DNA from: Rhizobiaceae bacterium
GTDB taxonomy: Bacteria; Pseudomonadota; Alphaproteobacteria; Rhizobiales; Rhizobiaceae
Length of the DNA stretch: 41,005 nucleotides
Assembly (NCBI GenBank): GCA_905339215.1
Contig: CAJPFN010000044.1
Coordinates: 1-41,005, forward strand
Reading direction: 5' to 3'
Both the position numbers and the translations under genes were made by a program. Shown here piece after piece: positions 8,342 to 17,091 of the stretch; the stretch's first letter is position 1, and every line of letters begins with the position of its first letter. The notes under the pieces were generated by a model. That model ran no database searches. It saw only the letters and a list, made by a program, of their open reading frames with translations, and was not told where the DNA came from.

Positions 8342-9831
8342 GCCGGGAATACCCTTGAGCGGATATGTTCGCCGGCTCGAAATGCGAGCGCGGCGACGGT
8401 GAGCGAAGGATTGACAGCCGCCGAGGTCGGAAGGACGGATGCATCCACGACGAACAAATTATCGAGGTCGTGCGCCTTCAGGTTGGCGTCCACGACCGAC
8501 GTGGCGGGGTCGGCGCCCATGCGCGCCGTGCCGCATTGGTGGCTGGGTTTCGACTTCGGGAACCCGCGCGACAGCACGATCGGCCAGCCGGCCCGCCGCA
8601 TGGTTCTTCCGAGCCGCGATACCAGCAGCCGGTGGGCATCGAGGTTGGTACGCCTCCAGTCGAGTACGATGCCCCCATCGCGCCAGAGCACGCGACTGTC
8701 GGGATCCGGCAAGTCCTCCGACATCGCCATGATGTGCATCGAGCGCTCGGCAACATGGCCGGCGAGCCACAGGGGCAGCCCGCTCTCGCCGGCAAGGATC
8801 GGCCCTGTGACCCGGCCAAGCATCTGCACGTTCCCCAGCGGCTCGCCGTTGGGGCCGCCAGTCAGGTACCAGTCGTTGAACTGTATGGTCTTCTCGTAGA
8901 CCGTCCGGTTGCGGCGAATAGGGTTGTAGGCAATCATCGCGGTCAGGTTGTGGTTCATGAAATTCCGCCCGACCTGGCCGGAGCTGTTGGCGAGCCCCTG
9001 CGGATGTTCGCCATCGGTCGAGGCAAGAAGAAGCGCCGCCGACATGATCGCGCCCGCGCTCAGGCAAACGACCGAAGCGCTCAGCGTCTCGCGCCCACCG
9101 TTCCGCTCCACCTCGACGCCGGCCGCCCGCCGGCCTTCGCGCAACAGCCGCGTCGCTTTCGTGCCGGCAAGCAACGTGACGTTCGGATAACGCAACGCCT
9201 CCGCCAGACCCGCCGTTTCGGCGTCCGCCTTGGCGCCGGTCGTGTCGGGAAATGCGTCCCATGCCGTCGGCGCACGGGCCAGCCAGCGATCGATATCTAC
9301 ACCGAGCGGCAGCGCGGATACGTGCAGCCCCTGCGCGGCGAGGGAGCGGCGTAGCGACGCGACGTCGGCCTCGTCCGGCACCGGCGGGAAAGGGTAGACG
9401 GAGGAACGCGGCGGCTCGGTCGGGTCGCCCGTCGCGTCGCCACGAACGCGGTAGAGCCGTTCGGCCTTGCCATAGAACGGCTCGAGCTCTTCGTACGAGA
9501 TCGGCCAGCCCGGCGTCGTTCCGCCGATGTGGCGCAGCGGGCGGAAATCCTCGGCCCTGTAGCGCAGCAAGACCGCGCCGTAGAACTTGGTATTACCGCC
9601 GACACAGGCATAGTTGCCGGGACTGAACGCTTCGCCTTTGATATCGCGCCAGGTTTCCTTCGGCCGGAAAAAACCGCGCCCGAAAATGGCGTGCGGATCA
9701 CGTGCCTCCGGACAATCGCGAAGCCGCTCGCCCCGCTCCAGGATGACGATCCTGCGGCCGGAGGGGGCCAGCGCCGCCGCCAGCGTCGCGCCTCCCATGC
9801 CCGAACCCACGATGAGCACGTCCGGCTGCAT
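8338..9831 (-). CDS. GMC-family oxidoreductase (pyranose-oxidase/gluconate-dehydrogenase-like branch)
   Basis: A 497-residue FAD enzyme that starts MQPDVLIVGSGMGGATLA, with the dinucleotide fold GSGMGG. It has a family loop YACVGGNTKFYGAVLLR near residue 100, where flavin contacts lie. The C-terminus has the candidate catalytic histidine near 431 (SHQCGTARMG) and asparagine near 474 (SAAVNPSLT). This architecture is nearer to the pyranose 2-oxidase/gluconate dehydrogenase/3-keto-sugar-forming branch than to choline dehydrogenase, which suits oxidation of a ring hydroxyl on a sugar. Its start codon overlaps the stop of the ABC ATPase gene by one base (TGATG). No signal peptide is seen, so it acts in the cytoplasm after import. 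Exact substrate and product are inference. Confidence 0.85.
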   Translation of the reverse strand: MQPDVLIVGSGMGGATLAAALAPSGRRIVILERGERLRDCPEARDPHAIFGRGFFRPKETWRDIKGEAFSPGNYACVGGNTKFYGAVLLRYRAEDFRPLRHIGGTTPGWPISYEELEPFYGKAERLYRVRGDATGDPTEPPRSSVYPFPPVPDEADVASLRRSLAAQGLHVSALPLGVDIDRWLARAPTAWDAFPDTTGAKADAETAGLAEALRYPNVTLLAGTKATRLLREGRRAAGVEVERNGGRETLSASVVCLSAGAIMSAALLLASTDGEHPQGLANSSGQVGRNFMNHNLTAMIAYNPIRRNRTVYEKTIQFNDWYLTGGPNGEPLGNVQMLGRVTGPILAGESGLPLWLAGHVAERSMHIMAMSEDLPDPDSRVLWRDGGIVLDWRRTNLDAHRLLVSRLGRTMRRAGWPIVLSRGFPKSKPSHQCGTARMGADPATSVVDANLKAHDLDNLFVVDASVLPTSAAVNPSLTVAALAFRAGEHIRSRVFPA

Positions 9832-10943
9832 CAGTGGACGATCCTTTCCTCTGTCTTGGGATCGAAGGCGACTGCCTTTTCCATGTTTATGGCAAAGCTG
9901 AAGGGTTCCCCCGAGGTTACGTTCGCATCTGCGCGTATGCGACCGATCACGTCGCGACCAGAAAGCGTCATGGTCACGAAAGTATCCGATCCGGCCGGCT
10001 CGGCGACGCCGACGCGGTTCGACATGGCGACGATGTTGGACGACTTGCGGTCGGCGCCCTCAGGGTCGGTGATCGCCTCCGGCCGGATGCCGAGGAGGAT
10101 TTCCCGGCCTTCCCGGCCTGCGAGATTCGGCTGGCTGAACGGCAGCAGACGTTCGACCCCGTCGGCGTCAGCGACGCGAGCGTTCGGGCAGCCGTCTTTC
10201 ACGACAACGCTGGCCGGGATGATGTTCATGGCGGGGCTGCCCATAAACGTCGCCACGAACACATTGGCAGGTCTGTCGTAGATCTCCCTGGGCGTGCCGA
10301 GCTGCTGCACATGCCCCTTGTTCATCACCGCGATGCGGGTCGAGAGCGTCATCGCCTCGATCTGATCGTGGGTGACGTAGACGATGGTCGTGCCGAGCTT
10401 CTGGTGCAGCTTCTTGATCTCGGTGCGCATGTCGACGCGTAGCTTGGCGTCGAGGTTCGACAGCGGTTCGTCGAAGAGAAAGACGTCGGGCTTGCGCACG
10501 AGAGCCCGACCCATCGCCACGCGCTGGCGCTGGCCACCGGAAAGCTGTCCGGGCTTGCGGTCGAGAAGGTGGTCGATCTGCAACAGCTTCGCCACGTCGG
10601 CGAGCGCGTGGTCGCGCTCCGCCTTCGGCACGCCGTGCATCTCCAGTCCGAAGGTCATGTTTTGTGCGACAGTCATGTTGGGATAGAGCGCATAGCTCTG
10701 GAACACCATGGCGATGTTACGCTTCGAAGGGTGTACGCCGTTCACGGTCCGCCCCTTGATCGCGATCTCGCCGCCGGTGATCGATTCCAGCCCTGCGATC
10801 ATGTTCAGCAGCGTAGACTTGCCGCAGCCCGAGGGGCCGACGAGCACGAGGAACTCGCCCTCTTCCACAGAGATGTCGACGCTGTGCAGAACTTCGACCG
10901 TTCCGTAGGACTTGGTCGCTCTGCGGATGTCGAGGAAGCTCAT
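9831..10943 (-). CDS. Sugar ABC transporter ATP-binding protein (UgpC/MalK type)
   Basis: A 370-residue ATPase of the CUT1 sugar importer group. The Walker A motif GPSGCGKST is at 36-44, the signature LSGGQ at 134-138, and Walker B (DVFLFDEP) at 153-160. Beyond about residue 235 there is the MalK/UgpC-type OB-fold extension (PASVVVKDG, LGIRPEAI) that in relatives binds regulators. The ATG at 10943 is preceded by AAGGA at good distance; an upstream ATG in frame is rejected because family homology begins at MSFLDI. It energises import by the two permeases at 12370-14153. A strong hairpin separates it from the upstream binding-protein gene. Confidence 0.95.
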   Translation of the reverse strand: MSFLDIRRATKSYGTVEVLHSVDISVEEGEFLVLVGPSGCGKSTLLNMIAGLESITGGEIAIKGRTVNGVHPSKRNIAMVFQSYALYPNMTVAQNMTFGLEMHGVPKAERDHALADVAKLLQIDHLLDRKPGQLSGGQRQRVAMGRALVRKPDVFLFDEPLSNLDAKLRVDMRTEIKKLHQKLGTTIVYVTHDQIEAMTLSTRIAVMNKGHVQQLGTPREIYDRPANVFVATFMGSPAMNIIPASVVVKDGCPNARVADADGVERLLPFSQPNLAGREGREILLGIRPEAITDPEGADRKSSNIVAMSNRVGVAEPAGSDTFVTMTLSGRDVIGRIRADANVTSGEPFSFAINMEKAVAFDPKTEERIVH

Positions 10944-10972
10944 GATCCGTTTCCTTCGTGTTGGCGGCAAAT

Positions 10973-11004
10973 GTCCCGCCTCCCCGGGAGGAGGGAGGCG
11001 GGAC
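10973..11004 (-). other. Intercistronic hairpin after the second binding-protein gene
   Basis: A perfect 12-bp stem (GTCCCGCCTCCC at 10973-10984 with its complement at 10993-11004) and an 8-base loop lie 8 bp after the stop of the upstream binding-protein gene. No T-run follows, so it is more likely an mRNA-end stabiliser than a full terminator. It would allow more binding protein than ATPase. Confidence 0.6.
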
Positions 11005-11012
11005 GAGGCGCG

Positions 11013-12275
11013 TCATTTCGCGGCGAGGATGGCCTCGGCCAGCGCTGCCGCGCCTTCTTGGGCGGTCATCCCGGAGTTGAAGAAGGTGGTGATGGCGTCG
11101 GTTGCGGCGCCGACGACCGCCGCATGGGCGGCGTGGGTTCCGGCAAATGTCGGGACGGCGGTCCCTGCGGAATCGTTTGCCACGAGGTCTGCCGAGGTGG
11201 CCCGCGCGCAGTCGTCCATGGCCGAAAGGTCCAGGTCCGCCCGCGCCGGGATGGCACCCTTTGCCTGGTTGAACGCGACCTGCACGTCCTTGTCCATGAT
11301 CGCCCTCGCCAGAACTTCCTGCCCCTTGATCAGATCGGGGTCGCCCTGCGTGAACAGCGACAGCGAATTGACGAGATAGACGAAGCCCTGACCCTTCGCC
11401 TTGGGCACGGGGATGCAGGCATAGTCCTCGCCCGGGCGCTTGCCGGCATTGGTGAACTCGCCCTTGGCCCAGTCGCCCATGATCTGCATGGCGGCTTCGC
11501 CGTTGATCACCATTGCGGAAGCCAGGTTCCAGTCGCGGCCGGCAGCGTTCGGGTCGACCATGCCGCGAAGTTCGGCGAGCTGCGCGAAGACGGCAACCAT
11601 GGTCGGGCCGCGTAGGGCTGCCTCGTCGAGCTCGACGAGCGCCTTGCGGTAGAACTCCGCGCCGCCGACACCGACGGCGACGGCCTCGAACATGTAGGCC
11701 TCCTGCCATGCCTGCCCGCCATGGGCGAGCGGCAGGATGCCCGCGGCGCGGAACTTCGGTGCGAGGGCGTTGAACTCCTCCCATGTCCGCGGGTAGGTCG
11801 CGCCGATTCGGTCGAAGGCGGCCTTCGAGGCCCATATCATGTCGGTGCGATGGACGTTGGTCGGCACCGAGACGTAGTGGCCGTCGACCTTGGTGAAGTC
11901 TTTCACCGCCTGAGGTAGCGCCGCGTCCCAGCCGTCCGCAGATGCCAGCGCGTCGACATTTCCGAGCAGACCTTCCTTGGCCCAGTCGATGATGTTCTGG
12001 CCGAGCATCAGCATGGCCGCCGGCGGATTGCCGCTGGCGATGCGGGCCTGCAGAGCCGTCTTGGCCTGGTCGCCGCCGCCTCCGGCGATCGGTGCGTCTT
12101 CCCACTTGACGCCCTCGGCCACCACCTTGTCGCGCACGGCGGCGAGGGCCGCCGCTTCGCCGCCGCTGGTCCAGAAGTGCATCACCTCCACCTTCGGCTC
12201 TGCCCAGGCAGTGGCGGCCGAAAGGCACAGCGCGGCCGCGCCGAGCGCCGCAAGGGGATTACATTGCCGTTTCAT
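11013..12275 (-). CDS. Sugar ABC transporter substrate-binding protein (GtsA-like), copy 1
   Basis: A 420-residue periplasmic binding protein. Residues 1-25 are a Sec signal peptide (MKRQCN, hydrophobic core, cleavage after ATAWA). The mature start [17 protein letters not shown] and the AGGGGDQAKTAL and SGNPPAAMLMLGQNIIDWA segments are characteristic of the glucose/mannose-binding GtsA-type family. [27 protein letters not shown] marks the ligand-cleft region (core [15 protein letters not shown]). It is clearly paralogous to the other binding protein of the same operon at 14262-15515, with the same motifs in the same order. The start has AGGAG ten bases upstream. It sits unusually between the permease and ATPase genes. 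Ligand likely a hexose, oligosaccharide or glycoside. Confidence 0.93.
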   Translation of the reverse strand: MKRQCNPLAALGAAALCLSAATAWAEPKVEVMHFWTSGGEAAALAAVRDKVVAEGVKWEDAPIAGGGGDQAKTALQARIASGNPPAAMLMLGQNIIDWAKEGLLGNVDALASADGWDAALPQAVKDFTKVDGHYVSVPTNVHRTDMIWASKAAFDRIGATYPRTWEEFNALAPKFRAAGILPLAHGGQAWQEAYMFEAVAVGVGGAEFYRKALVELDEAALRGPTMVAVFAQLAELRGMVDPNAAGRDWNLASAMVINGEAAMQIMGDWAKGEFTNAGKRPGEDYACIPVPKAKGQGFVYLVNSLSLFTQGDPDLIKGQEVLARAIMDKDVQVAFNQAKGAIPARADLDLSAMDDCARATSADLVANDSAGTAVPTFAGTHAAHAAVVGAATDAITTFFNSGMTAQEGAAALAEAILAAK

Positions 12276-12333
12276 TGCGATAATTCTCCTGTCGTTCGCC
12301 CGAGGTCCGTTGCATCAGGGCTTGGGTTGAACA

Positions 12334-12367
12334 GGACCGCCCGACGGCTCCACCCGTCTGGCGGTCC
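12334..12367 (-). other. Intercistronic hairpin after the MalG-like permease gene
   Basis: Arms GGACCGCC (12334-12341) and GGCGGTCC (12360-12367) enclose a second 5-bp stem GACGG/CCGTC (12343-12347 and 12354-12358) with a 6-base loop. It begins 2 bp past the permease stop and has no T-run, so it is probably a stabiliser or processing block rather than a terminator. Confidence 0.5.
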
Positions 12368-12369
12368 GC

Positions 12370-13263
12370 CTATCCCTTCACCGACCCCGCCATCAGCCCG
12401 CGCACGAAGTAGCGGCCTGCGACGACGTAGACGAAGAGCGTTGGAAGCGCGGCGAGAATCGCCCCCGCAAAATGGACGTTGTATTCCTTCACGCCGGTCG
12501 ACGACTGGACGAGATTGTTCAGCGCCACAGTCATCGGCTGGCTCGTGCCGCCGAACGAGGCGCCGAACAGGAAGTCGTTCCAGATGTTGGTGAACTGCCA
12601 GATGACGGAGACGACGGCGATCGGGCCCGAGACCGGCAGCAGGATGCGCCAGAAGATGCGGAAGAACCCGGCTCCGTCGATCTGCGCGGCGCGTACAAGC
12701 TCGGTTGGAAACGCGGCGTAGTAGTTGCGGAAATAGAGCGTCGTGAACCCGATGCCGTAGACGACGTGCACGAGGACGAGCCCCGGTACGGATCCGGCCA
12801 GACCGAGTTGGCCGAGCACCATCGCCATCGGAATGAGGACGATCTGGAACGGAATGAAGCAGGAAAACAGCATCAGTCCGAACACCCAGGTGTCGCCGCG
12901 GAACCGCCATTTCGTCAGGATGTAGCCGTTGAGAGCGCCGACGATGGTGGAGATCGCCACTGCCGGCACGACCATCAGGATCGAGTTGAGGAAGTACGGT
13001 TTCAGCCCCGTCGGTTCGACACCGATCTGGGCCGTTGACCATGCCGAATGCCAAGGCGCCATCGTCCATACCTGCGGCAGCGCCATCATGTTGCCACTGG
13101 TGATCTCGACCAGCGGTTTCACCGAATTGACGCCCATCACGTAGAGCGGCAGCAGATAGAACAGCGCGAAGAGCGCCAGCACGAGGTAAACGAACGTGCG
13201 CGTGACGCGGCCGGTGGAGACTGCGGTGTCCTGCATGGCGGAGGAAGAAGCGGAGGCCATCAC
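12370..13263 (-). CDS. Sugar ABC transporter permease (MalG-like)
   Basis: A 297-residue inner-membrane protein with about six hydrophobic spans, the first at residues 23-47 (FVYLVLALFALFYLLPLYVMG). It carries the cytoplasmic EAA loop in the form ELVRAAQIDGAGFFRIFWRILLP, core AAQIDGAGFFRIF, which docks on the ATPase. The order and length fit the MalG/CUT1 group. The ATG at 13263 overlaps the stop of the MalF-like gene (ATGA); the second codon is also ATG. It forms a heterodimeric channel with the MalF-like partner. Confidence 0.94.
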   Translation of the reverse strand: MMASASSSAMQDTAVSTGRVTRTFVYLVLALFALFYLLPLYVMGVNSVKPLVEITSGNMMALPQVWTMAPWHSAWSTAQIGVEPTGLKPYFLNSILMVVPAVAISTIVGALNGYILTKWRFRGDTWVFGLMLFSCFIPFQIVLIPMAMVLGQLGLAGSVPGLVLVHVVYGIGFTTLYFRNYYAAFPTELVRAAQIDGAGFFRIFWRILLPVSGPIAVVSVIWQFTNIWNDFLFGASFGGTSQPMTVALNNLVQSSTGVKEYNVHFAGAILAALPTLFVYVVAGRYFVRGLMAGSVKG

Positions 13264-14153
13264 TTCTTCTCCTTCAGCTCGGCATAGAGATACGGGACCA
13301 TGATCGCCGCGATCGTCATCAGCATGATCACGGCCGAGGATGCGCCGATGCCCATCTGGTTGCGGGTAAAGGTGTAGGAGTACATGAAGGTGGCGGGCAT
13401 CTCGGTCGAACGTCCGGGGCCGCCGCCCGTCAGAGCGACCACGAGGTCGTAGGATTTGATCGCCAGGTGGCTGAGGATCACGAAAGCCGAAAGGAAAGCC
13501 GGCCGCAGTAACGGGATCACGATCCGCCGATAGAGCTGCCAGTTGGATGCGCCGTCGATCTGGGCGGCCTTGAGGATTTCATTGTCGATGCCGCGCAGGC
13601 CCGCCAGAAACATCGCCATGACGAAACCGGACGTCTGCCAAACCGCGGCGATGACGATGCAATAGAGCGCCAGGTCGTTCGACTTGATCCAGGTGAAAGA
13701 AAAGCTCTCCCAGCCCCACAACCGCATCACGCGCTCCAGCCCGATGCCGGGATCGAGGAACCACTTCCAGGCGGTGCCGGTGACGATGAAGGAAAGCGCC
13801 ATCGGGTAGAGGTAGATCGGCCGCAGCACGCCTTCGCCGCGGATCTTCTGGTCGAGGAGAATCGCAAGCAGCAGGCCGATCGACGTGCAGATGACAATGT
13901 AGAGACTGGCGAAGATCGCGATATTGGCCAGCGCGATGTGCCAGTGCTGAAGCGCGAAAAGCTTCGCGTAGTTCTCGAAGCCGACGAAGTCGAATCTCGG
14001 CAGCATCTTCGACCCGGTGAACGAAAGCACGACCGTGAAGGCGATGAAGCCGTAGACGAACAGGAGAGTCACCGCGAAGGAAGGCGCCAGCACCAGCTTC
14101 GGCAGCCAGTCCTGTAGGCGCGTACGGAAATCCGTCATCGTATCCAACGCCAT
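13260..14153 (-). CDS. Sugar ABC transporter permease (MalF-like)
   Basis: A 297-residue permease that starts MALDTMTDFRTRLQDWLPKL, then six hydrophobic spans and the EAA loop ILKAAQIDGASNWQLYRRIVIP (core AAQIDGASNWQLY). Two ATG codons compete. The one at 14153 has GGGAGG seven bases before it, whereas the ATG at 14159 touches that site, so 14153 is chosen. A longer in-frame extension upstream runs through the intercistronic hairpins and is not credible. It pairs with the MalG-like permease. Relatives import mono- and disaccharides; specificity comes from the binding protein. Confidence 0.94.
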   Translation of the reverse strand: MALDTMTDFRTRLQDWLPKLVLAPSFAVTLLFVYGFIAFTVVLSFTGSKMLPRFDFVGFENYAKLFALQHWHIALANIAIFASLYIVICTSIGLLLAILLDQKIRGEGVLRPIYLYPMALSFIVTGTAWKWFLDPGIGLERVMRLWGWESFSFTWIKSNDLALYCIVIAAVWQTSGFVMAMFLAGLRGIDNEILKAAQIDGASNWQLYRRIVIPLLRPAFLSAFVILSHLAIKSYDLVVALTGGGPGRSTEMPATFMYSYTFTRNQMGIGASSAVIMLMTIAAIMVPYLYAELKEKK

Positions 14154-14199
14154 GGTCATTCCTCCCGGCCGCGCACAGCGCAGCGTCGCGACAAGAATA

Positions 14200-14247
14200 C
14201 CTGGCCAGCGGTGGCCAGGCGTGTCGGAGGGCGGCATGCCGCCCTCC
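14200..14247 (-). other. Tandem intercistronic hairpins between binding protein and MalF-like permease
   Basis: The gap between the binding-protein stop (14262) and the permease start (14153) holds two hairpins. One is a perfect 22-base palindrome at 14226-14247 (half-site GGAGGGCGGCA). The other is an 8-bp stem CCTGGCCA/TGGCCAGG at 14200-14207 and 14212-14219 with a GCGG loop. Neither is followed by a T-run. Hairpins here are known in other sugar operons (malE-malF) to stabilise the upstream binding-protein message. Confidence 0.6.
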
Positions 14248-14261
14248 GCCGGCTGCAAAGG

Positions 14262-15515
14262 TTACTTTGCGGCCTCGACCGCGTCAGCCAGTGCCTTGGC
14301 CGCCGCTGCGCCGTCGCCGTACTGGCCATTGAAGGCGGCGGTGACCACGTCATAGATGGCGTTCTTCACCGCCGCGCGGTTGGCATGGCCATGCGCCATC
14401 GAGCCGAGCAGCGTGCCGGCGCCGTTGGCCTCGGCGAGGTCGGCCATGCCCTTCTTGCCGCAATCGTCGAAGTCGGCATTCGGCACATCGGTGCGCGCCG
14501 GAACCGAACCCTTGACCACGTTGAAGGCCGACTGGAAAGTCGGCGCCATGATCGAGGAGGCCATCGCCGCCTGGGCCGATTGCTTGGCCTCGCCCTCGAC
14601 GCCGAACATCGCAAACTGATCGGAGTTGAAGGTCACGGCGCCCTGCGTTCCCGGGAAGCGGATGCAGACGAAGTCGACGCCCGGCTTCTTGCCGGCTTTC
14701 AGGAACTCGCCCTTGGCCCAGTCGCCCATCATCTGCATGCCCGCCTCGCCATTGATCACCATGGCGGACGCCAGGTTCCAGTCGCGGCCGGAGAAATTCG
14801 CGTCCACGTAGGAGCGCAGCTTGATCAGGCGGTTGAACGCCTCGGCCATTTTCTCGCCGCCGAGCGCGGCCGGGTCGAGATCGACGAAGGCGGCCTTGTA
14901 GAAGTCGGCGCCGAGCGAAAGCGCCACGCCGTCGAAGACGGTCGCCTCCTGCCAGGCCTGGCCACCATGTGCCAGCGCCGTGATGCCGTTCGCCTGCATC
15001 TTATCGAGCACCGCGACCAGTTCGTCCCAACTCTCCGGCGCCTTGCCGCCGGTGGCGTCGAGCGCGGGCTTGCTGATCCACACCCAGTTGGTCGAGTGAA
15101 CGTTGACCGGCGCCGCGATCCAGTGGCCGTCATATTTCGAGAAGGCCTGCAGCGCCGTTGGCACCACACCGTCCCAGCCCTCGGCGGAAGCAACGGCGTC
15201 GAGATTGCCTAGCGCGCCTTCGGCTGCCCAATCCTGGATGTCGTAGCCAAGCATCTGCACGGCCGTAGGCGGATTGCCGGCGGTGACGCGGGCGCGCAGC
15301 GTCGTCATCGCCGCCTCGCCGCCGCCGCCGGCCACCGGCATGTCGATCCAGCCGATGGATTTCGACTTCAAGTCCTCCTTGAGCACGTTGAGTGCCGCCG
15401 CTTCGCCGCCGGAGGTCCACCAGTGCAGGACCTCCACGTCCTCGGCCTGCGCGATCGCCGTCGAAGACAGCAGCGCCGCGACCATCGTCATCCTCATTCC
15501 AATCCGACCACGCAT
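14262..15515 (-). CDS. Sugar ABC transporter substrate-binding protein (GtsA-like), copy 2
   Basis: A 417-residue secreted binding protein. Residues 1-24 form a signal peptide ([18 protein letters not shown], cleavage near IAQA). The mature part starts [18 protein letters not shown], with [12 protein letters not shown] and [19 protein letters not shown], again the GtsA glucose/mannose-binding family. The ATG at 15515 follows GGGAGG at seven bases; an extra 11 codons upstream are rejected for lack of a signal sequence there. It shares long identical runs with the other binding protein ([41 protein letters not shown]). This copy occupies the canonical first position of the transport block. Confidence 0.94.
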   Translation of the reverse strand: MRGRIGMRMTMVAALLSSTAIAQAEDVEVLHWWTSGGEAAALNVLKEDLKSKSIGWIDMPVAGGGGEAAMTTLRARVTAGNPPTAVQMLGYDIQDWAAEGALGNLDAVASAEGWDGVVPTALQAFSKYDGHWIAAPVNVHSTNWVWISKPALDATGGKAPESWDELVAVLDKMQANGITALAHGGQAWQEATVFDGVALSLGADFYKAAFVDLDPAALGGEKMAEAFNRLIKLRSYVDANFSGRDWNLASAMVINGEAGMQMMGDWAKGEFLKAGKKPGVDFVCIRFPGTQGAVTFNSDQFAMFGVEGEAKQSAQAAMASSIMAPTFQSAFNVVKGSVPARTDVPNADFDDCGKKGMADLAEANGAGTLLGSMAHGHANRAAVKNAIYDVVTAAFNGQYGDGAAAAKALADAVEAAK

Positions 15516-15565
15516 AGGTTTTCCTCCCTTGATTGCGTCGGTTGCCAAGGCCCTTTCCCGTGGGA

Positions 15566-17089
15566 TCAGGCCGCCCTAACCCAGGGGTCGCGCGTGCGGC
15601 CAACCCGCATCACGAGCGATTTCACCTCCAGGAATTCCTCCAGCCCGTAGCGGCCGATCTCGCGCCCGCGCCCCGATTGCTTGACGCCGCCGAAGGTCAC
15701 TTCGGGGAAGCCGTCCATCCAGGTGTTGGTCCACACCGTGCCCGCGCGCGCCTGCCGCGCGAAGGCGAGACAGGTGTGGGCGTCATCGCTCCAGACCCCG
15801 GCGCTCAGCCCGTAATCGGCTGCGTTGGCCAGTGTGACGGCTTCGTCGAATGTGCGGAACGTCAGCACCGTCAGCACCGGACCGAACACTTCCTCGCGCG
15901 CGATGGCCATTTCCGAGGTCACGTTGCGGAGGACCGTCGGCTGGTAGAACTGGTTGCCGAGGCCCGGCACATCGAGGCGGTCCCCGCCCACGACGATCTC
16001 GGCGCCCGCCGCACGAGCCGCGCGGACATGGCCGTCGATCCTTGCATTGTGCTCGGCCGTCACGATGGCACCGACCTGGGTCGCCGGATCGAGCGGATCG
16101 CCGAAGGCGACCCTGGAACTCAACGCGGCCACCCTCGCGGTGAAATCGGCGGCGATGTCCTCGTGGACGATGATGCGGCTGCCCGAATTGCAGCACTGGC
16201 CGACATTGAAATAGACGCCGAAGGTGACGGCGTCGGCGGCGCCGTCGATGTCCGCGTCGGGGAAGACCACCTGCGGATTCTTGCCGCCCAGTTCCAGAGC
16301 CACCTTCTTTAGACTGTCGGAGGCAGTGCGCGCGATCGACCTGCCGACCACCGTCGAACCGGTGAAGGTCACCATGTCGACGGCCGGATGCGCGGTCATC
16401 GTGCTGCCGACGGGCTGGCCGTAGCCGAGGACGATGTTGACCACGCCCGCCGGCAAGCCGCCCTCGATGAGCAGTTCGCCCAGCAGCACCGTCGTCGAAG
16501 GGGTCATCTCCGACGGCTTGACGACGCAGGTGCAACCGGCAGCGAGCGCGAAGGGCAGCTTCTGGGAAAGTATCCAGAACGGGAAGTTCCACGGGGTGAT
16601 GATCGACACGACCCCAATCGGCTCCTTCAGCACCACCGCCAGAATCGCCTCGCCGAGCGCGTTGTGGCTATCGCCGGCGACTGTGCGCGCCAGTGCGGCC
16701 GCGTAACGCCAGAGGTCCGCCGCGCCGGCAATCTCGCCGCGCGCCTGGGTGATGGGCTTGCCCGATTCCAGCGTCTCGATCAGCGCGATGCGCTCGACAT
16801 TCCTCTCGATCAGATCGGCCACCTTCAGCAGCAAGGATGCCCGTTCCTTGCCGGAGATGCGGCTCCAATGCCCGTCGTCGAAGGCCGTCCGCGCGGCCGC
16901 GATGGCCGCCTCTGCTTCCGTCGCGCCGCCCCTGGCGGAACGGCTGACGACGACCCCATGCGAGGGCGATCCGCGCTCGAAGGTTGCGCCGTCGACGCTG
17001 TCGCGCCATGAGCCGCCGATCAGGTGGCGGTTTTCGCGCGTCGGCGGGAGAGCGGCGCGGGAAGAGGGAATGACGGTGAACGCGCTCAT
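15566..17089 (-). CDS. NAD(P)-dependent aldehyde dehydrogenase
   Basis: A 507-residue ALDH of standard length. The catalytic machinery is intact: PWNFP at 166-170, the general base E266 in ALELGGKNP, and the nucleophile C300 in [14 protein letters not shown]. The cofactor lysine is in CTCVVKPSE near 191. The C-terminus has [16 protein letters not shown] (core [10 protein letters not shown]), usual for betaine/acetaldehyde-type ALDHs. It would oxidise an aldehyde intermediate to the acid. The ATG at 17089 lies 2 bp after the enoyl-CoA hydratase stop; the open frame continues upstream within that gene but without homology. The acid formed could be the CoA-transferase substrate. Exact aldehyde unknown. 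Confidence 0.93.
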   Translation of the reverse strand: MSAFTVIPSSRAALPPTRENRHLIGGSWRDSVDGATFERGSPSHGVVVSRSARGGATEAEAAIAAARTAFDDGHWSRISGKERASLLLKVADLIERNVERIALIETLESGKPITQARGEIAGAADLWRYAAALARTVAGDSHNALGEAILAVVLKEPIGVVSIITPWNFPFWILSQKLPFALAAGCTCVVKPSEMTPSTTVLLGELLIEGGLPAGVVNIVLGYGQPVGSTMTAHPAVDMVTFTGSTVVGRSIARTASDSLKKVALELGGKNPQVVFPDADIDGAADAVTFGVYFNVGQCCNSGSRIIVHEDIAADFTARVAALSSRVAFGDPLDPATQVGAIVTAEHNARIDGHVRAARAAGAEIVVGGDRLDVPGLGNQFYQPTVLRNVTSEMAIAREEVFGPVLTVLTFRTFDEAVTLANAADYGLSAGVWSDDAHTCLAFARQARAGTVWTNTWMDGFPEVTFGGVKQSGRGREIGRYGLEEFLEVKSLVMRVGRTRDPWVRAA

Positions 17090-17091
17090 GG

